Positions 23,276-30,170 of a stretch of 30,170 bases of DNA are shown piece after piece. The notes below the pieces were generated by a model, which was not told the origin of the DNA, searched no databases, and was given only the letters and a program-made list of their open reading frames with translations. The position numbers and the translations under genes were made by a program. The DNA comes from Pedobacter ureilyticus. Lineage in GTDB: Bacteria; Bacteroidota; Bacteroidia; Sphingobacteriales; Sphingobacteriaceae. Position 1 is the first letter of the stretch, and every line of letters starts with the position of its first letter. Location of the stretch: positions 1 to 30,170 of the forward strand of contig NZ_SSHJ01000036.1 of the NCBI RefSeq assembly GCF_005925345.1. Reading direction: 5' to 3'.

Positions 23276-23310
23276 AAATCTAAAATCGTAAATCTAAAAT
23301 CGTAATTTTG
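23276..23310 (+). promoter_or_regulatory. holA promoter: 14-bp tandem repeat abutting a -7 box
   Basis: aaatctaaaatcgt occurs twice head to tail without error (23276-23289, 23290-23303), that is, 7-nt units aaatcta and aaatcgt in turn. Its last T is the first base of TAATTTTG (23303-23310), an exact TAnnTTTG box. The box ends 4 nt before the holA ATG, so the mRNA is probably leaderless. Confidence 0.65.
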
Positions 23311-23314
23311 AAGC

Positions 23315-24334
23315 ATGAGTGCCGAGGAAATCATCAAGGATTTAAAAGCTAGAAAATTTAAGCCAGTTTACCTATTGCAGGGCGAAGAGCCTTATTACAT
23401 AGATCAGATTGTGGATTACATGGAAAAGCATGTATTGTCTGATGGGGAAAAAGGTTTCAATCAAACGGTGCTTTATGGAAAAGATACGGATATGGCTACG
23501 ATTATGAATGCTGCAAAGCGTTATCCAATGATGTCCGAATATCAACTGATTATTGTAAAGGAAGCACAAGATTTAAAATGGGCGAACGAGGGAGCGAGTA
23601 AAGAAGCTGATTTTACCTTAGCTTATTTTGAAAAGCCTTTGCCCAGTACTATTTTGGTGTTGGCGTATAAATATGCGAATTTCGATAAGCGGAAAAAAAT
23701 CTATAAAGCCATTAATAGCAACGGTGTAGTTTTTCAGAGCGATCCGGTAAGAGATTATAAGTTGATGCCCTGGATTGAAGATCATATTAAAAGCAAGGGC
23801 TATAAAATAGATCCGCAAGCTGCTGCCTTAATGGCCGAGTATTTAGGGACTGATCTTTCTAAAATTGCCAACGAGGTAGAAAAACTTTGTTTAAACATTG
23901 ATAAAGCGACAACGATACAGACTGATCATATTCAGCGTAATATTGGTATCAGCAAAGAGTATAACGTGTTCGAATTGCAGAAAGCTTTGGCTACCCGAAA
24001 TGTGTTGAAGAGCAATCAGATCATTAATTATTTTGCTGGTAATCCAAAAGCCAATCCAATGATTATGGTAATGGCTAACCTCAATTCATATTTCTCTAAA
24101 ATATTAAAGTATCATTATCTGCCCAATAAAAATGATGCTGCGAGAGAGTTAGGCGTAAGTCCGTATTTTGTTAAAGATTATGAAACAGCTGCACGTACAT
24201 TTAGCGCAGGCAAAACCTTTGATATCATTAGTTTGCTAAGGGAGTACGATTTGAAAAGCAAAGGGTTGGATAGTTCGGGAAATGTATCCGATGGCGATTT
24301 GTTGAAAGAACTGGTGTTTAAGATTTTACATTAA
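23315..24334 (+). CDS. holA: DNA polymerase III delta subunit
   Basis: The clamp-loader subunit that opens the sliding clamp. 339 residues, usual length. The N-terminal domain has KPVYLLQGEEPYYIDQIVDY (17-36), the typical LxGxExYL start, followed by the YPMMSEYQLIIVKEAQDL strand. The lid region is YLGTDLSKIANEVEKLCL, and the C-terminal collar domain has VFELQKALATRN and the closing LLKELVFKIL. As usual for delta, there is no working Walker A site. The start at 23315 is supported by the promoter 4 nt upstream. Confidence 0.92.
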   Translation: MSAEEIIKDLKARKFKPVYLLQGEEPYYIDQIVDYMEKHVLSDGEKGFNQTVLYGKDTDMATIMNAAKRYPMMSEYQLIIVKEAQDLKWANEGASKEADFTLAYFEKPLPSTILVLAYKYANFDKRKKIYKAINSNGVVFQSDPVRDYKLMPWIEDHIKSKGYKIDPQAAALMAEYLGTDLSKIANEVEKLCLNIDKATTIQTDHIQRNIGISKEYNVFELQKALATRNVLKSNQIINYFAGNPKANPMIMVMANLNSYFSKILKYHYLPNKNDAARELGVSPYFVKDYETAARTFSAGKTFDIISLLREYDLKSKGLDSSGNVSDGDLLKELVFKILH

Positions 24335-24338
24335 GTTT

Positions 24339-24364
24339 TTTTTAGCCGCAGATGCACAGATTAC
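24339..24364. repeat. Third copy of the tagccacagat repeat
   Basis: tttagccgcagatgcacaga (24341-24360) matches the ends of the element at 1315-1525 with one or two differences. No inverted partner is seen in this gap, so it may be a half copy. Confidence 0.6.
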
Positions 24365-24454
24365 TTGCTTCTTTTAATAAATTCTGTATTGTAGTAATAA
24401 TTTATTCATCTACTGCTCAAATTTTCTGAAATATTGGCTTCCAAACTTGTGCAT

Positions 24455-24633
24455 CCCGATTTTTCCTATCGTGTGTACACAAGTCCGAGGGTTTGTCGTC
24501 ATTCCCGCATAGGCGGGAATCTTAAAGCGATTAAAGGTTATGTCCCTTGCATTAGGATTCCCGTTTTCACGGGAATGACGCGTGATTCATAAGAAAGAGC
24601 AAAAGATGTGTCCACACGATAGGATTTTTAGGG
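24455..24633. repeat. MITE-like element with nested inverted repeats
   Basis: The 413-bp gap before the metalloprotease gene is mostly repeats. The outer ends tcctatcgtgtg-N-acac (24464-24480) and their inverted copy (24608-24624) agree except for one base, and the ccc/ggg edges extend the element to 24455 and 24633. Inside are two hairpins, attcccgc/gcgggaat (24501-24520) and attcccgt/acgggaat (24558-24577), themselves arranged as an inverted pair with gtcattccc and gggaatgac. No coding frame is present. The size (about 180 bp) and nesting fit a non-autonomous mobile element. Confidence 0.65.
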
Positions 24634-24714
24634 ACAAATACTGAGGGTAACTATATTTTTCATCTTGTAACTAAGAAGTTATATCTAATTCTGAAATATT
24701 CGTAGCTAGAAACT

Positions 24715-24722
24715 TACTTTTA
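24715..24722 (+). promoter_or_regulatory. -7-like box for the metalloprotease gene
   Basis: TACTTTTA differs from TAnnTTTG only in the last base and lies 28 bp before the ATG at 24751. Confidence 0.4.
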
Positions 24723-24750
24723 CTTCACAATTAACTTATATAACAAATTG

Positions 24751-27303
24751 ATGAAGAAAAATTTATTTACACTACTTATGGTGGCCGGAGCGGTAACATT
24801 AGCACACGCTCAGAGGCCTACCCAAGGTGGTACGGCTCCTGCCGATAGTACGCGTAGGGCGCCTGGTGCAATGGGAGCTGCGGCTGCTAAAGGTAAACCC
24901 AAACCTTATGATCAGGTAATTACCAATAAGGCGCAAACTAGGCTGGGTCTAATCATTTCGCACAAAATAGAAGACAAGTATTTCTTTGAAATTGCCGATT
25001 CGGTATTAAACAGAGATATTTTAGTGGTAAGCAGAGTATCAAAATCATCAGCTACGCTTAGAGACAATCAAGTTTATGCTGGAGATCAAATTGGTTCTTC
25101 GGTAATTAGATTTGAAAAAGGGCCAAACGATAAATTGTTTATCCGTAAAATAAGTTTTAGAGCGTATAGCCCAGATTCTACCTCTTCAATGTACAAAAAT
25201 GTACAAAATTCTACGGTGCAAAACATCGCTGCATCGTTTAATGTGGCGGCTTACGCGAAAGACAACAAAGGTGTTGTAGTTGATGCTACAGATTTCATCA
25301 ATAGCGATAACGACGTGTTTTATTTCTCTTCTCCAGCAGCTAAAACCAGATACCGTTTAGGCGCTCAGCAGGCGGATAGAAGTTTTATCAACACAATCAA
25401 CACTTTTCCAACTAATACGGAGATTAACGTGACCAAAACCTACAACATGAGTGCTGCCCCTGCTACCGCGGGAGCCAGTGCGGGCAGAGGTGGTGCTCCC
25501 GGTGGATCTATCACTTTAGAACTGAATACATCGTTGGTGGCTTTGCCTAAAGTGCCTATGAGAGCTAGGTATTTTGATCCTCGTGTGGGTTATTTTGCAG
25601 TAGGTTATACAGACTTCGACGCAAATCCGCAAGGAGTAAAAGATTTAGCGTTGGTTAAACGTTGGAGATTAGAACCAAAGCCACAGGACATGGCTAAGTA
25701 TAAGCGTGGCGAATTGGTAGAGCCCGCTAAACCAATTATTTTCTACATTGACCCAGCTACACCAAAAAAATGGGTGCCATATTTAATTGCTGGTGTTAAC
25801 GATTGGCAAAAAGCCTTTGAAAAAGCAGGTTTCAAAAATGCGGTTATCGGAAAAATGGCGCCAACTAAAGCACAAGATTCTACGTGGAGTTTAGATGATG
25901 CTCGTAACTCGGCTATTGTTTACAAACCATCAGAAATCCCAAATGCTAGTGGACCAAGTATTTCCGATCCACGTACTGGCGAGATCATGGAAAGTCACAT
26001 TAACTGGTACCACAACGTAATGAAGTTGGTACGTGATTGGTATTTTATCCAAACTGCAGCGGTAGATAAAAGAGCTCGTACCGTAAACTTTAGCGATGAG
26101 CTAATGGGCGATTTGATTCGTTTTGTTTCGTCTCACGAAGTTGGCCATACTCTAGGTTTGCGCCATAACCACGGTTCTAGCTCTACTGTACCTACAGAGA
26201 ATTTACGTAATAAGAAATGGGTTGAAGAACATGGACATACACCATCAATTATGGATTATGCTCGTTTCAACTATGTAGCGCAGCCAGAAGATAACATCTC
26301 TAAAGTAGGTTTGTATCCACGTATTGGCGATTACGATAAATGGGCTATTGAATGGGGATACAGGTACTTTCCGGGTAGTAAAAGCGTAACTTCTGATATG
26401 AAAATATTAGATAAAATGACTGTAGAAGCGGCTAAAAATAGACGTCTATGGTTCGGTACCGAAACTAATCCAGATGATCCGCATTCGCAAAGCGAGGATT
26501 TGAGTGACAATGCCATGAAAGCTAGTGACTATGGTATCAAAAACTTAAAAGTAATTTTAGCTAATCTTAAAACTTGGACCAAACAGCCAGGCGAAAGCTA
26601 TGAGGAGTTAAGTAACATGTATGGCCAATTAACTACTCAATTAGGCCGTTACATTGGTCACGTAAGCAAAAACGTAGGAGGTATCTACGAAAATCCAAAA
26701 ACGGTTGACCAAGCAGGCTTAATTTACGAGCGCACACCAGCGGCAACACAAAAAGAAGCCATGAACTGGTTAAATGCCCAAGTGTTTACTACACCTAAAT
26801 GGTTGTTAGACCAATCTATTTTAGACAACATTAACGAAAGCCCATTGGTAGTAGTTTCTAAATTGCAAAATGCTGCTTTAGGTCGTGTGGTATCTACAAG
26901 AGTATTAGGCAACCTAATTGCTGCCGAAGCTGCCGATGGTGCCGCTGCCTACAAAATATCTGATTTGTTTAGAGATTTGAATGCTTCGATTTTCACAGAA
27001 TTAAAAGGCGGTGCAGCTATCGATGTTTATCGTAGAAACTTGCAAAAGGCTTACGTAGACAGATTGATTTCCATCATTAATCCTCCTGCTCCATCGGGCG
27101 GTTCAACCGTTATATTTACTAGAGGTGGTGGTGCGTCAAGCGGCTTATCTGCTAGTCAAACCGATGCTGTTTCTGTAGTGAAAGGACAGTTGCGTGAGTT
27201 AGATAAAGCAATTAAAGCCAATTCAACCTCAGATAGTTTAACTAAATATCACTTAGAAGACTTATCTGATCGTATCGAAAAAGCGTTAGATGCAAAAAAA
27301 TAA
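24751..27303 (+). CDS. Secreted zinc-dependent metalloprotease (DUF5117/DUF5118 type)
   Basis: An 850-residue exported protease. An in-frame TTG precedes the ATG at 24751; I take the ATG because MKKNLFTLLMVAGAVTLAHA is a complete signal peptide with cleavage before Gln. The N-terminal half (about 60-330) fits the domains that precede the catalytic part in this Bacteroidota family. The active site is HEVGHTLGLRH (462-472), an extended HExxHxxGxxH zinc motif of the metzincin kind, preceded by LIRFVSS and followed by a SIMDYARFNY Met-turn region (about 500). The C-terminal third is helical. Three Gly/Ala-rich stretches (about 36-48, 236-252, 785-800) look like disordered inserts. It stands alone with its own terminator. 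Substrates are unknown. Confidence 0.9.
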   Translation: MKKNLFTLLMVAGAVTLAHAQRPTQGGTAPADSTRRAPGAMGAAAAKGKPKPYDQVITNKAQTRLGLIISHKIEDKYFFEIADSVLNRDILVVSRVSKSSATLRDNQVYAGDQIGSSVIRFEKGPNDKLFIRKISFRAYSPDSTSSMYKNVQNSTVQNIAASFNVAAYAKDNKGVVVDATDFINSDNDVFYFSSPAAKTRYRLGAQQADRSFINTINTFPTNTEINVTKTYNMSAAPATAGASAGRGGAPGGSITLELNTSLVALPKVPMRARYFDPRVGYFAVGYTDFDANPQGVKDLALVKRWRLEPKPQDMAKYKRGELVEPAKPIIFYIDPATPKKWVPYLIAGVNDWQKAFEKAGFKNAVIGKMAPTKAQDSTWSLDDARNSAIVYKPSEIPNASGPSISDPRTGEIMESHINWYHNVMKLVRDWYFIQTAAVDKRARTVNFSDELMGDLIRFVSSHEVGHTLGLRHNHGSSSTVPTENLRNKKWVEEHGHTPSIMDYARFNYVAQPEDNISKVGLYPRIGDYDKWAIEWGYRYFPGSKSVTSDMKILDKMTVEAAKNRRLWFGTETNPDDPHSQSEDLSDNAMKASDYGIKNLKVILANLKTWTKQPGESYEELSNMYGQLTTQLGRYIGHVSKNVGGIYENPKTVDQAGLIYERTPAATQKEAMNWLNAQVFTTPKWLLDQSILDNINESPLVVVSKLQNAALGRVVSTRVLGNLIAAEAADGAAAYKISDLFRDLNASIFTELKGGAAIDVYRRNLQKAYVDRLISIINPPAPSGGSTVIFTRGGGASSGLSASQTDAVSVVKGQLRELDKAIKANSTSDSLTKYHLEDLSDRIEKALDAKK

Positions 27304-27330
27304 GCTTCTAGCTTAGGTTTAAATTTTTTG

Positions 27331-27362
27331 AAATCCTCCGATAATTTATCGGGGGATTTTTT
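27331..27362 (+). terminator. Terminator of the metalloprotease gene
   Basis: A 13-bp stem aaatcctccgata (27331-27343) / tatcgggggattt with one G-T pair, a 3-base loop and a run of T. Confidence 0.85.
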
Positions 27363-27796
27363 GTTGGATGTTTTTTTTTGCAGTAGTTAAGGTAAAAGGG
27401 GGCTCATATAAAATAATTAACGTCAGTTCGGGTTAAGTATTTTTACAATTCTTGAGAAAATCGCATTAAACGTATTTTTTTTAGCTCGCCGCCGCTGGGC
27501 TCTTACTTTTTTCATATTTATCATTTTGTTTTCATCGGTATTCAAGCTTTCGCTACGCTTAAGTTTGACCGCAAAAAGTAACAAAACCGGAGTTTACGGA
27601 GCTCATCAGCTTTGCTGATAAACTCTCGGTTGCTTATTTTTCTTTCAAAGAAAGTGCTTTGGCCTATTGGTGCGGTCCGAAAAATAAGAGACCGAAAATT
27701 AGCTGAACGAAGATTTGAAGCGCTATCGCTAGCAAATAGCATAATTTTCTTATTCCGAACTCACGTTAATTAGGCTGCTTATAAGCTGGTAATTGC
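27363..27796. repeat. Palindrome-rich non-coding block
   Basis: No convincing gene. From about 27477 the block is a mosaic of inverted repeats: ttacttttt (27503-27511) with aaaaagtaa (27573-27581), the hairpin atcagc-ttt-gctgat (27605-27619), and cttattttt with aaaaataag (about 27633-27688). The phrase gggctcttacttttttc followed later by aaaaagtaacaaaa is familiar as a repeated intergenic sequence in Bacteroidota genomes. An open frame of 66 codons on the minus strand runs through these repeats and is rejected. Confidence 0.5.
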
Positions 27797-28813
27797 TTAG
27801 GTAACTAGCTTTTGTAGCCTTTTATTTAATGATAATAACTTAATTAAAAGATAGGAGACAAGGTAAGTTACGGAGGCCACAGCAATGATGTACAATAAAA
27901 GTGATAAAGGAGACTTGGTACTTACTTTTAAAGGCGCAACTATTCGGTACACATAATGCAATACTAATACATGAGCCAAATAAATACCATAACTATGCCT
28001 ATCTAAACTGGTGAATGTTGTATTTGTTTGATGTAATAAACTCTTGCCTAAAAGGAAAATACCGATAGCAATTAAACACACATTGGGCGATAGGTAGTTG
28101 TAATAAGTAATGTTAAGTTGATTAGCTGTTACCGTAAGGTAGCTAGTTGATAAAAATGTTAAGGCAACTCCCAAGATAAATAAAATGAAGTAAACGTTAT
28201 TTCTGCTACGTTTTGTTACTACATAGTGATCTAAGTAATAGCCTAACACAAGGTAGCCTAAATATTTACTGAAATATAAAACCTCAATGCTTGGAATATA
28301 TTTGGCTACATCGGTATTAATGAAAAGAGTAATGGCCCACAATAAAAGAAAATAATGAAGTTCTTGCTTGGTGCTATTTTGTACCCATTTTCTCACGATA
28401 GGTACGAAGAGATAAATCCCTAGTATCATGTAAATATACCAAAGGTGATAATATGTCCCTTTCAATAGTTTGTCTGTAAGTATTTGAGCAAGTTGTGAGA
28501 TCGAAAATTTTTGGAAGTTACCTGCGTATATGAATATAAAGTAAACAATGCTCCAGAATAAAAAAGGTAAAAAAATTCGTTTCAATCTTTTGCCTAAAAA
28601 GATGTTTAGCGGTTCGCTACGATCTAACAATACAGCGCCAGATATCATTACAAAAACAGGAACGCCGAACCTCAGCATCGAATCTAATAAGTTGGCCAAT
28701 TGCCAAGAAGCAAAACTGATTTTATTGAATTTGAGAACAAATGGAGCGGTAACGTGCAATAAAATTACTGCAAAAGTGGCTATGTTTCTTAAGTTGCTGA
28801 TGTAGTTTTTCAA
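27797..28813 (-). CDS. Acyltransferase family 3 membrane protein
   Basis: An integral membrane O-acyltransferase of the OafA/YrhL group (acyltransferase 3), which moves acetyl or similar groups onto surface sugars. The opening NLRNIATFAVILLHV carries the conserved Arg and the catalytic-type His of the first helix. About ten hydrophobic segments follow, including FGVPVFVMISGAVLL, the FLPFLFWSIVYFIFIYAG helix and the HLWYIYMILGIYLFVPIV motif. I place the start at a TTG at 28813 (338 residues): an exact TACTTTTG -7 box on this strand lies at 28837-28830, inside the reading frame that begins at an ATG at 28873, so that ATG would be upstream of the transcript. If another promoter exists, the 358-residue form applies. 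No sugar pathway genes are adjacent, so the substrate is unknown. Confidence 0.82.
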   Translation of the reverse strand: MKNYISNLRNIATFAVILLHVTAPFVLKFNKISFASWQLANLLDSMLRFGVPVFVMISGAVLLDRSEPLNIFLGKRLKRIFLPFLFWSIVYFIFIYAGNFQKFSISQLAQILTDKLLKGTYYHLWYIYMILGIYLFVPIVRKWVQNSTKQELHYFLLLWAITLFINTDVAKYIPSIEVLYFSKYLGYLVLGYYLDHYVVTKRSRNNVYFILFILGVALTFLSTSYLTVTANQLNITYYNYLSPNVCLIAIGIFLLGKSLLHQTNTTFTSLDRHSYGIYLAHVLVLHYVYRIVAPLKVSTKSPLSLLLYIIAVASVTYLVSYLLIKLLSLNKRLQKLVT

Positions 28814-28829
28814 CGATTTTACTTTGTGG

Positions 28830-28837
28830 CAAAAGTA
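28830..28837 (-). promoter_or_regulatory. -7 promoter box of the acyltransferase gene
   Basis: On the minus strand TACTTTTG, an exact consensus, with a TTGG word about 16 bp upstream. It implies a transcript start near 28826 and a TTG start codon at 28813. Confidence 0.5.
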
Positions 28838-29016
28838 AGGATAATTTGCTTGCCAATAGTTGAAAAGCGGCATTAAGCCCTTTCAAAATTTATGTTCTTC
28901 TCTGCAATTGATTTTACCGCGAAGTTTTTTAGGCATCACTAAGAACGCAAAGTGTTGTAACGTAGTTTGTGTTTAAATAAGCCCTAAGGATATAAGGTAT
29001 TGAAGAGTACAGAGCG

Positions 29017-29064
29017 AAAAAAAAGCAGGGCTTACATTGTTTAGATGTTACAGCCCTGCTTTTT
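29017..29064 (-). terminator. Terminator of accD
   Basis: A perfect 13-bp stem aaaaagcagggct (29020-29032) / agccctgcttttt (29052-29064). On the minus strand it is followed by eight T, so it fits accD, whose stop is about 67 bp away. Confidence 0.85.
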
Positions 29065-29068
29065 AATT

Positions 29069-29128
29069 ATCAGTTGGTAGTTATCAGTTGACAGTTCAAT
29101 TTAACAATTAAACAGTTTAACAATTAAC
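29069..29128. repeat. 7-nt repeat tract downstream of accD
   Basis: Four units in register: atcagtt, ggtagtt, atcagtt, gacagtt (29069-29096). A second set of related words, tttaaca, attaaac, agtttaa, caattaa, follows to about 29127. It lies between the accD stop and its terminator, so it is part of the accD 3' untranslated region. Confidence 0.7.
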
Positions 29129-29130
29129 CC

Positions 29131-29976
29131 TTAATTCTTCATCATTTTTAAGAAAGTAGCCAATTTAGCTTTCATTTCTCTACGATCTACAATAAAGTCT
29201 AAGAAACCATGCTCCAATACAAATTCTGAAGTTTGGAAACCTTTTGGTAGATCTTTTTTGATGGTTTCTTTAATTACTCGAGGACCAGCGAAACCAATTA
29301 AAGCGCCTGGTTCTGCAATATTAATATCACCTAACATGGCATAAGAAGCCGTTACACCACCCGTAGTTGGGTCGGTCAGCAATGAAATGTAGGGTATTTT
29401 TGCCTGACTTAACAACGCTAGTTTAGCAGATGTTTTAGCCATTTGCATTAACGAAAATGCAGCCTCCATCATACGTGCACCACCAGATTTAGAAATCATC
29501 AAGAAAGGAATTTTCTTTTTCAGACTGTAGTCGATAGCTCTTGCAATTTTTTCGCCCACTACCGAACCCATAGAACCACCAATAAAATTAAAATCCATAC
29601 AAGCGATTACAATATCTTCGCCCTCTATCTTGCCATAAGCAGAACGAATTGCGTCTTTTAAGCCTGTTTTTTTAGTGGTTTCAACAATTCTATCGGTATA
29701 AGGCTTACTATCTATAAAATGAAGCGGATCGCCGGAAGTTAAGTTAGCATCAAGTTCTGTAAACTCGTTATGATCAAAAAGTACGTTGAAATATTCTTTT
29801 GAACCTACGCGTAGGTGGTAGCTGCAGTATTGGCAAACCCACTTGCTTTCTTGAAGGTCGGCACTGTGAAGAGCTTTCTTACAATTCGGGCACTTGTTCC
29901 ATAAGCCGTCAGGAGCCTCTTTCTTTTCGTCGGTACTAGTGCTAATTCCTTTTTTCTCTCTTTTAAACCAAGACAT
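29131..29976 (-). CDS. accD: Acetyl-CoA carboxylase carboxyltransferase beta subunit
   Basis: With AccA it moves the carboxyl group from biotin to acetyl-CoA, making malonyl-CoA for fatty acid synthesis. 281 residues, close to the usual length. The N-terminal zinc ribbon has C29, C32, C48 and C51 (CPNC, then CQYC). The crotonase-fold carboxyltransferase shows [37 protein letters not shown] (with the Gly-Gly-Ala-Arg-Met motif) and [19 protein letters not shown], followed by [14 protein letters not shown]. All signature elements are intact. accA is not adjacent, as is common. Confidence 0.96.
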   Translation of the reverse strand: MSWFKREKKGISTSTDEKKEAPDGLWNKCPNCKKALHSADLQESKWVCQYCSYHLRVGSKEYFNVLFDHNEFTELDANLTSGDPLHFIDSKPYTDRIVETTKKTGLKDAIRSAYGKIEGEDIVIACMDFNFIGGSMGSVVGEKIARAIDYSLKKKIPFLMISKSGGARMMEAAFSLMQMAKTSAKLALLSQAKIPYISLLTDPTTGGVTASYAMLGDINIAEPGALIGFAGPRVIKETIKKDLPKGFQTSEFVLEHGFLDFIVDRREMKAKLATFLKMMKN

Positions 29977-30000
29977 GTGTATTTTTTAAAAATGCGACTA

Positions 30001-30030
30001 CAAAGAAACGAAAAAAATAATTAACACAAA
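30001..30030 (-). promoter_or_regulatory. accD promoter
   Basis: On the minus strand: TTTG (30030-30027), an 18-bp spacer, TTTCTTTG (30008-30001, one base from TAnnTTTG). The leader would be about 20 nt. Confidence 0.55.
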
Positions 30031-30063
30031 GGGCAGTTTTAAGCAGGGAAATCGCTTTTAACA

Positions 30064-30093
30064 TTTGAAAGACAAGAATAATTGTTATATTTA
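30064..30093 (+). promoter_or_regulatory. Promoter of the right-edge gene
   Basis: TTTG (30064-30067), an 18-bp spacer, TATATTTA (30086-30093), one base from the -7 consensus. It is divergent from the accD promoter. Confidence 0.5.
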
Positions 30094-30101
30094 TGATATA
30101 A

Positions 30102-30170
30102 ATGACTAAGGTCAAAAAAATGGCCTTTTCAAATCCCGACTATTCATCTCACCAAGTTTTTTCTCGTTAC
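30102..30170 (+). CDS. 5' end of an unidentified gene cut by the window edge
   Basis: An open frame starts at an ATG at 30102, or at a second in-frame ATG at 30120, and runs to the last base without a stop. From the second ATG it reads MAFSNPDYSSHQVFSRY. A promoter-like pair of boxes lies just upstream at the right distance. Too little is present to name the protein. I judge a real gene start likely because promoter and frame agree. Confidence 0.45.
   Translation, partial: MTKVKKMAFSNPDYSSHQVFSRY

Noticed and set aside
27542..27742. A 66-codon minus-strand open frame.
   Set aside because: It lies wholly within palindromic repeats, shows no protein family and no start signal.

Overview
The window looks like chromosome of a Bacteroidota bacterium, most likely family Sphingobacteriaceae (Pedobacter-like). 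The reasons are AT-rich DNA, promoters of the Bacteroidota type (TTTG about 19 bp upstream of TAnnTTTG) in place of the E. coli sigma70 type, few Shine-Dalgarno sites, and Bacteroidota forms of AMP nucleosidase, the HEXXH metalloprotease with a DUF5117/DUF5118-type layout, the GH15/OtsAB pair and the orphan HsdR-N-like protein. The genus is inferred from general resemblance, not from a search.

Layout. 1-438: no confident gene, one inverted-repeat element and a promoter. 439-4314: a siroheme/cobalamin uroporphyrinogen methyltransferase, then glgA-glgC for glycogen. 4376-6210: a small minus-strand island with a DUF3800-like gene, an unknown gene and a decayed gene, separated by short GTTAGCT-type boundaries that recall integron cassettes. 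6346-10478: a GH15 glucoamylase/trehalase-type hydrolase facing a fused trehalose-6-phosphate synthase/phosphatase. 10644-12383: a BtuF-like binding protein without an export signal and an unknown lipoprotein. 12508-12589: tRNA-Leu(UAG) with its own promoter and terminator. 12753-16617: tig, a four-helix-bundle gene, clpP and clpX. 16757-21745: AMP nucleosidase, then sixA, polX-PHP and sppA on the minus strand. 21854-24334: folK, a lone Hpt protein, an orphan HsdR-N-like nuclease domain and holA. 24751-27303: a large secreted zinc metalloprotease. 27797-29976: a membrane acyltransferase and accD, both minus strand. A gene cut by the right edge starts near 30102.

Functional themes are reserve carbohydrate (ADP-glucose to glycogen, trehalose synthesis and probable breakdown) and protein quality control (trigger factor and ClpXP, SppA, metalloprotease). 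The rest is housekeeping: folate, DNA polymerase III delta and acetyl-CoA carboxylase.

The most unusual feature lies between genes. At least seven gaps hold short tracts with a strict 7-nt period, and the 7-mer differs from gap to gap; two inverted tracts of the same 7-mer bracket the four-helix-bundle gene. Other points of interest are the cassette-like island, three genes whose -7 promoter box ends exactly 4 nt before the ATG (probable leaderless mRNAs), a PolX whose three polymerase aspartates are all replaced while its PHP domain is intact, and several dispersed inverted-repeat elements including a MITE-like one. No CRISPR array, prophage, transposase, integrase or rRNA was seen.
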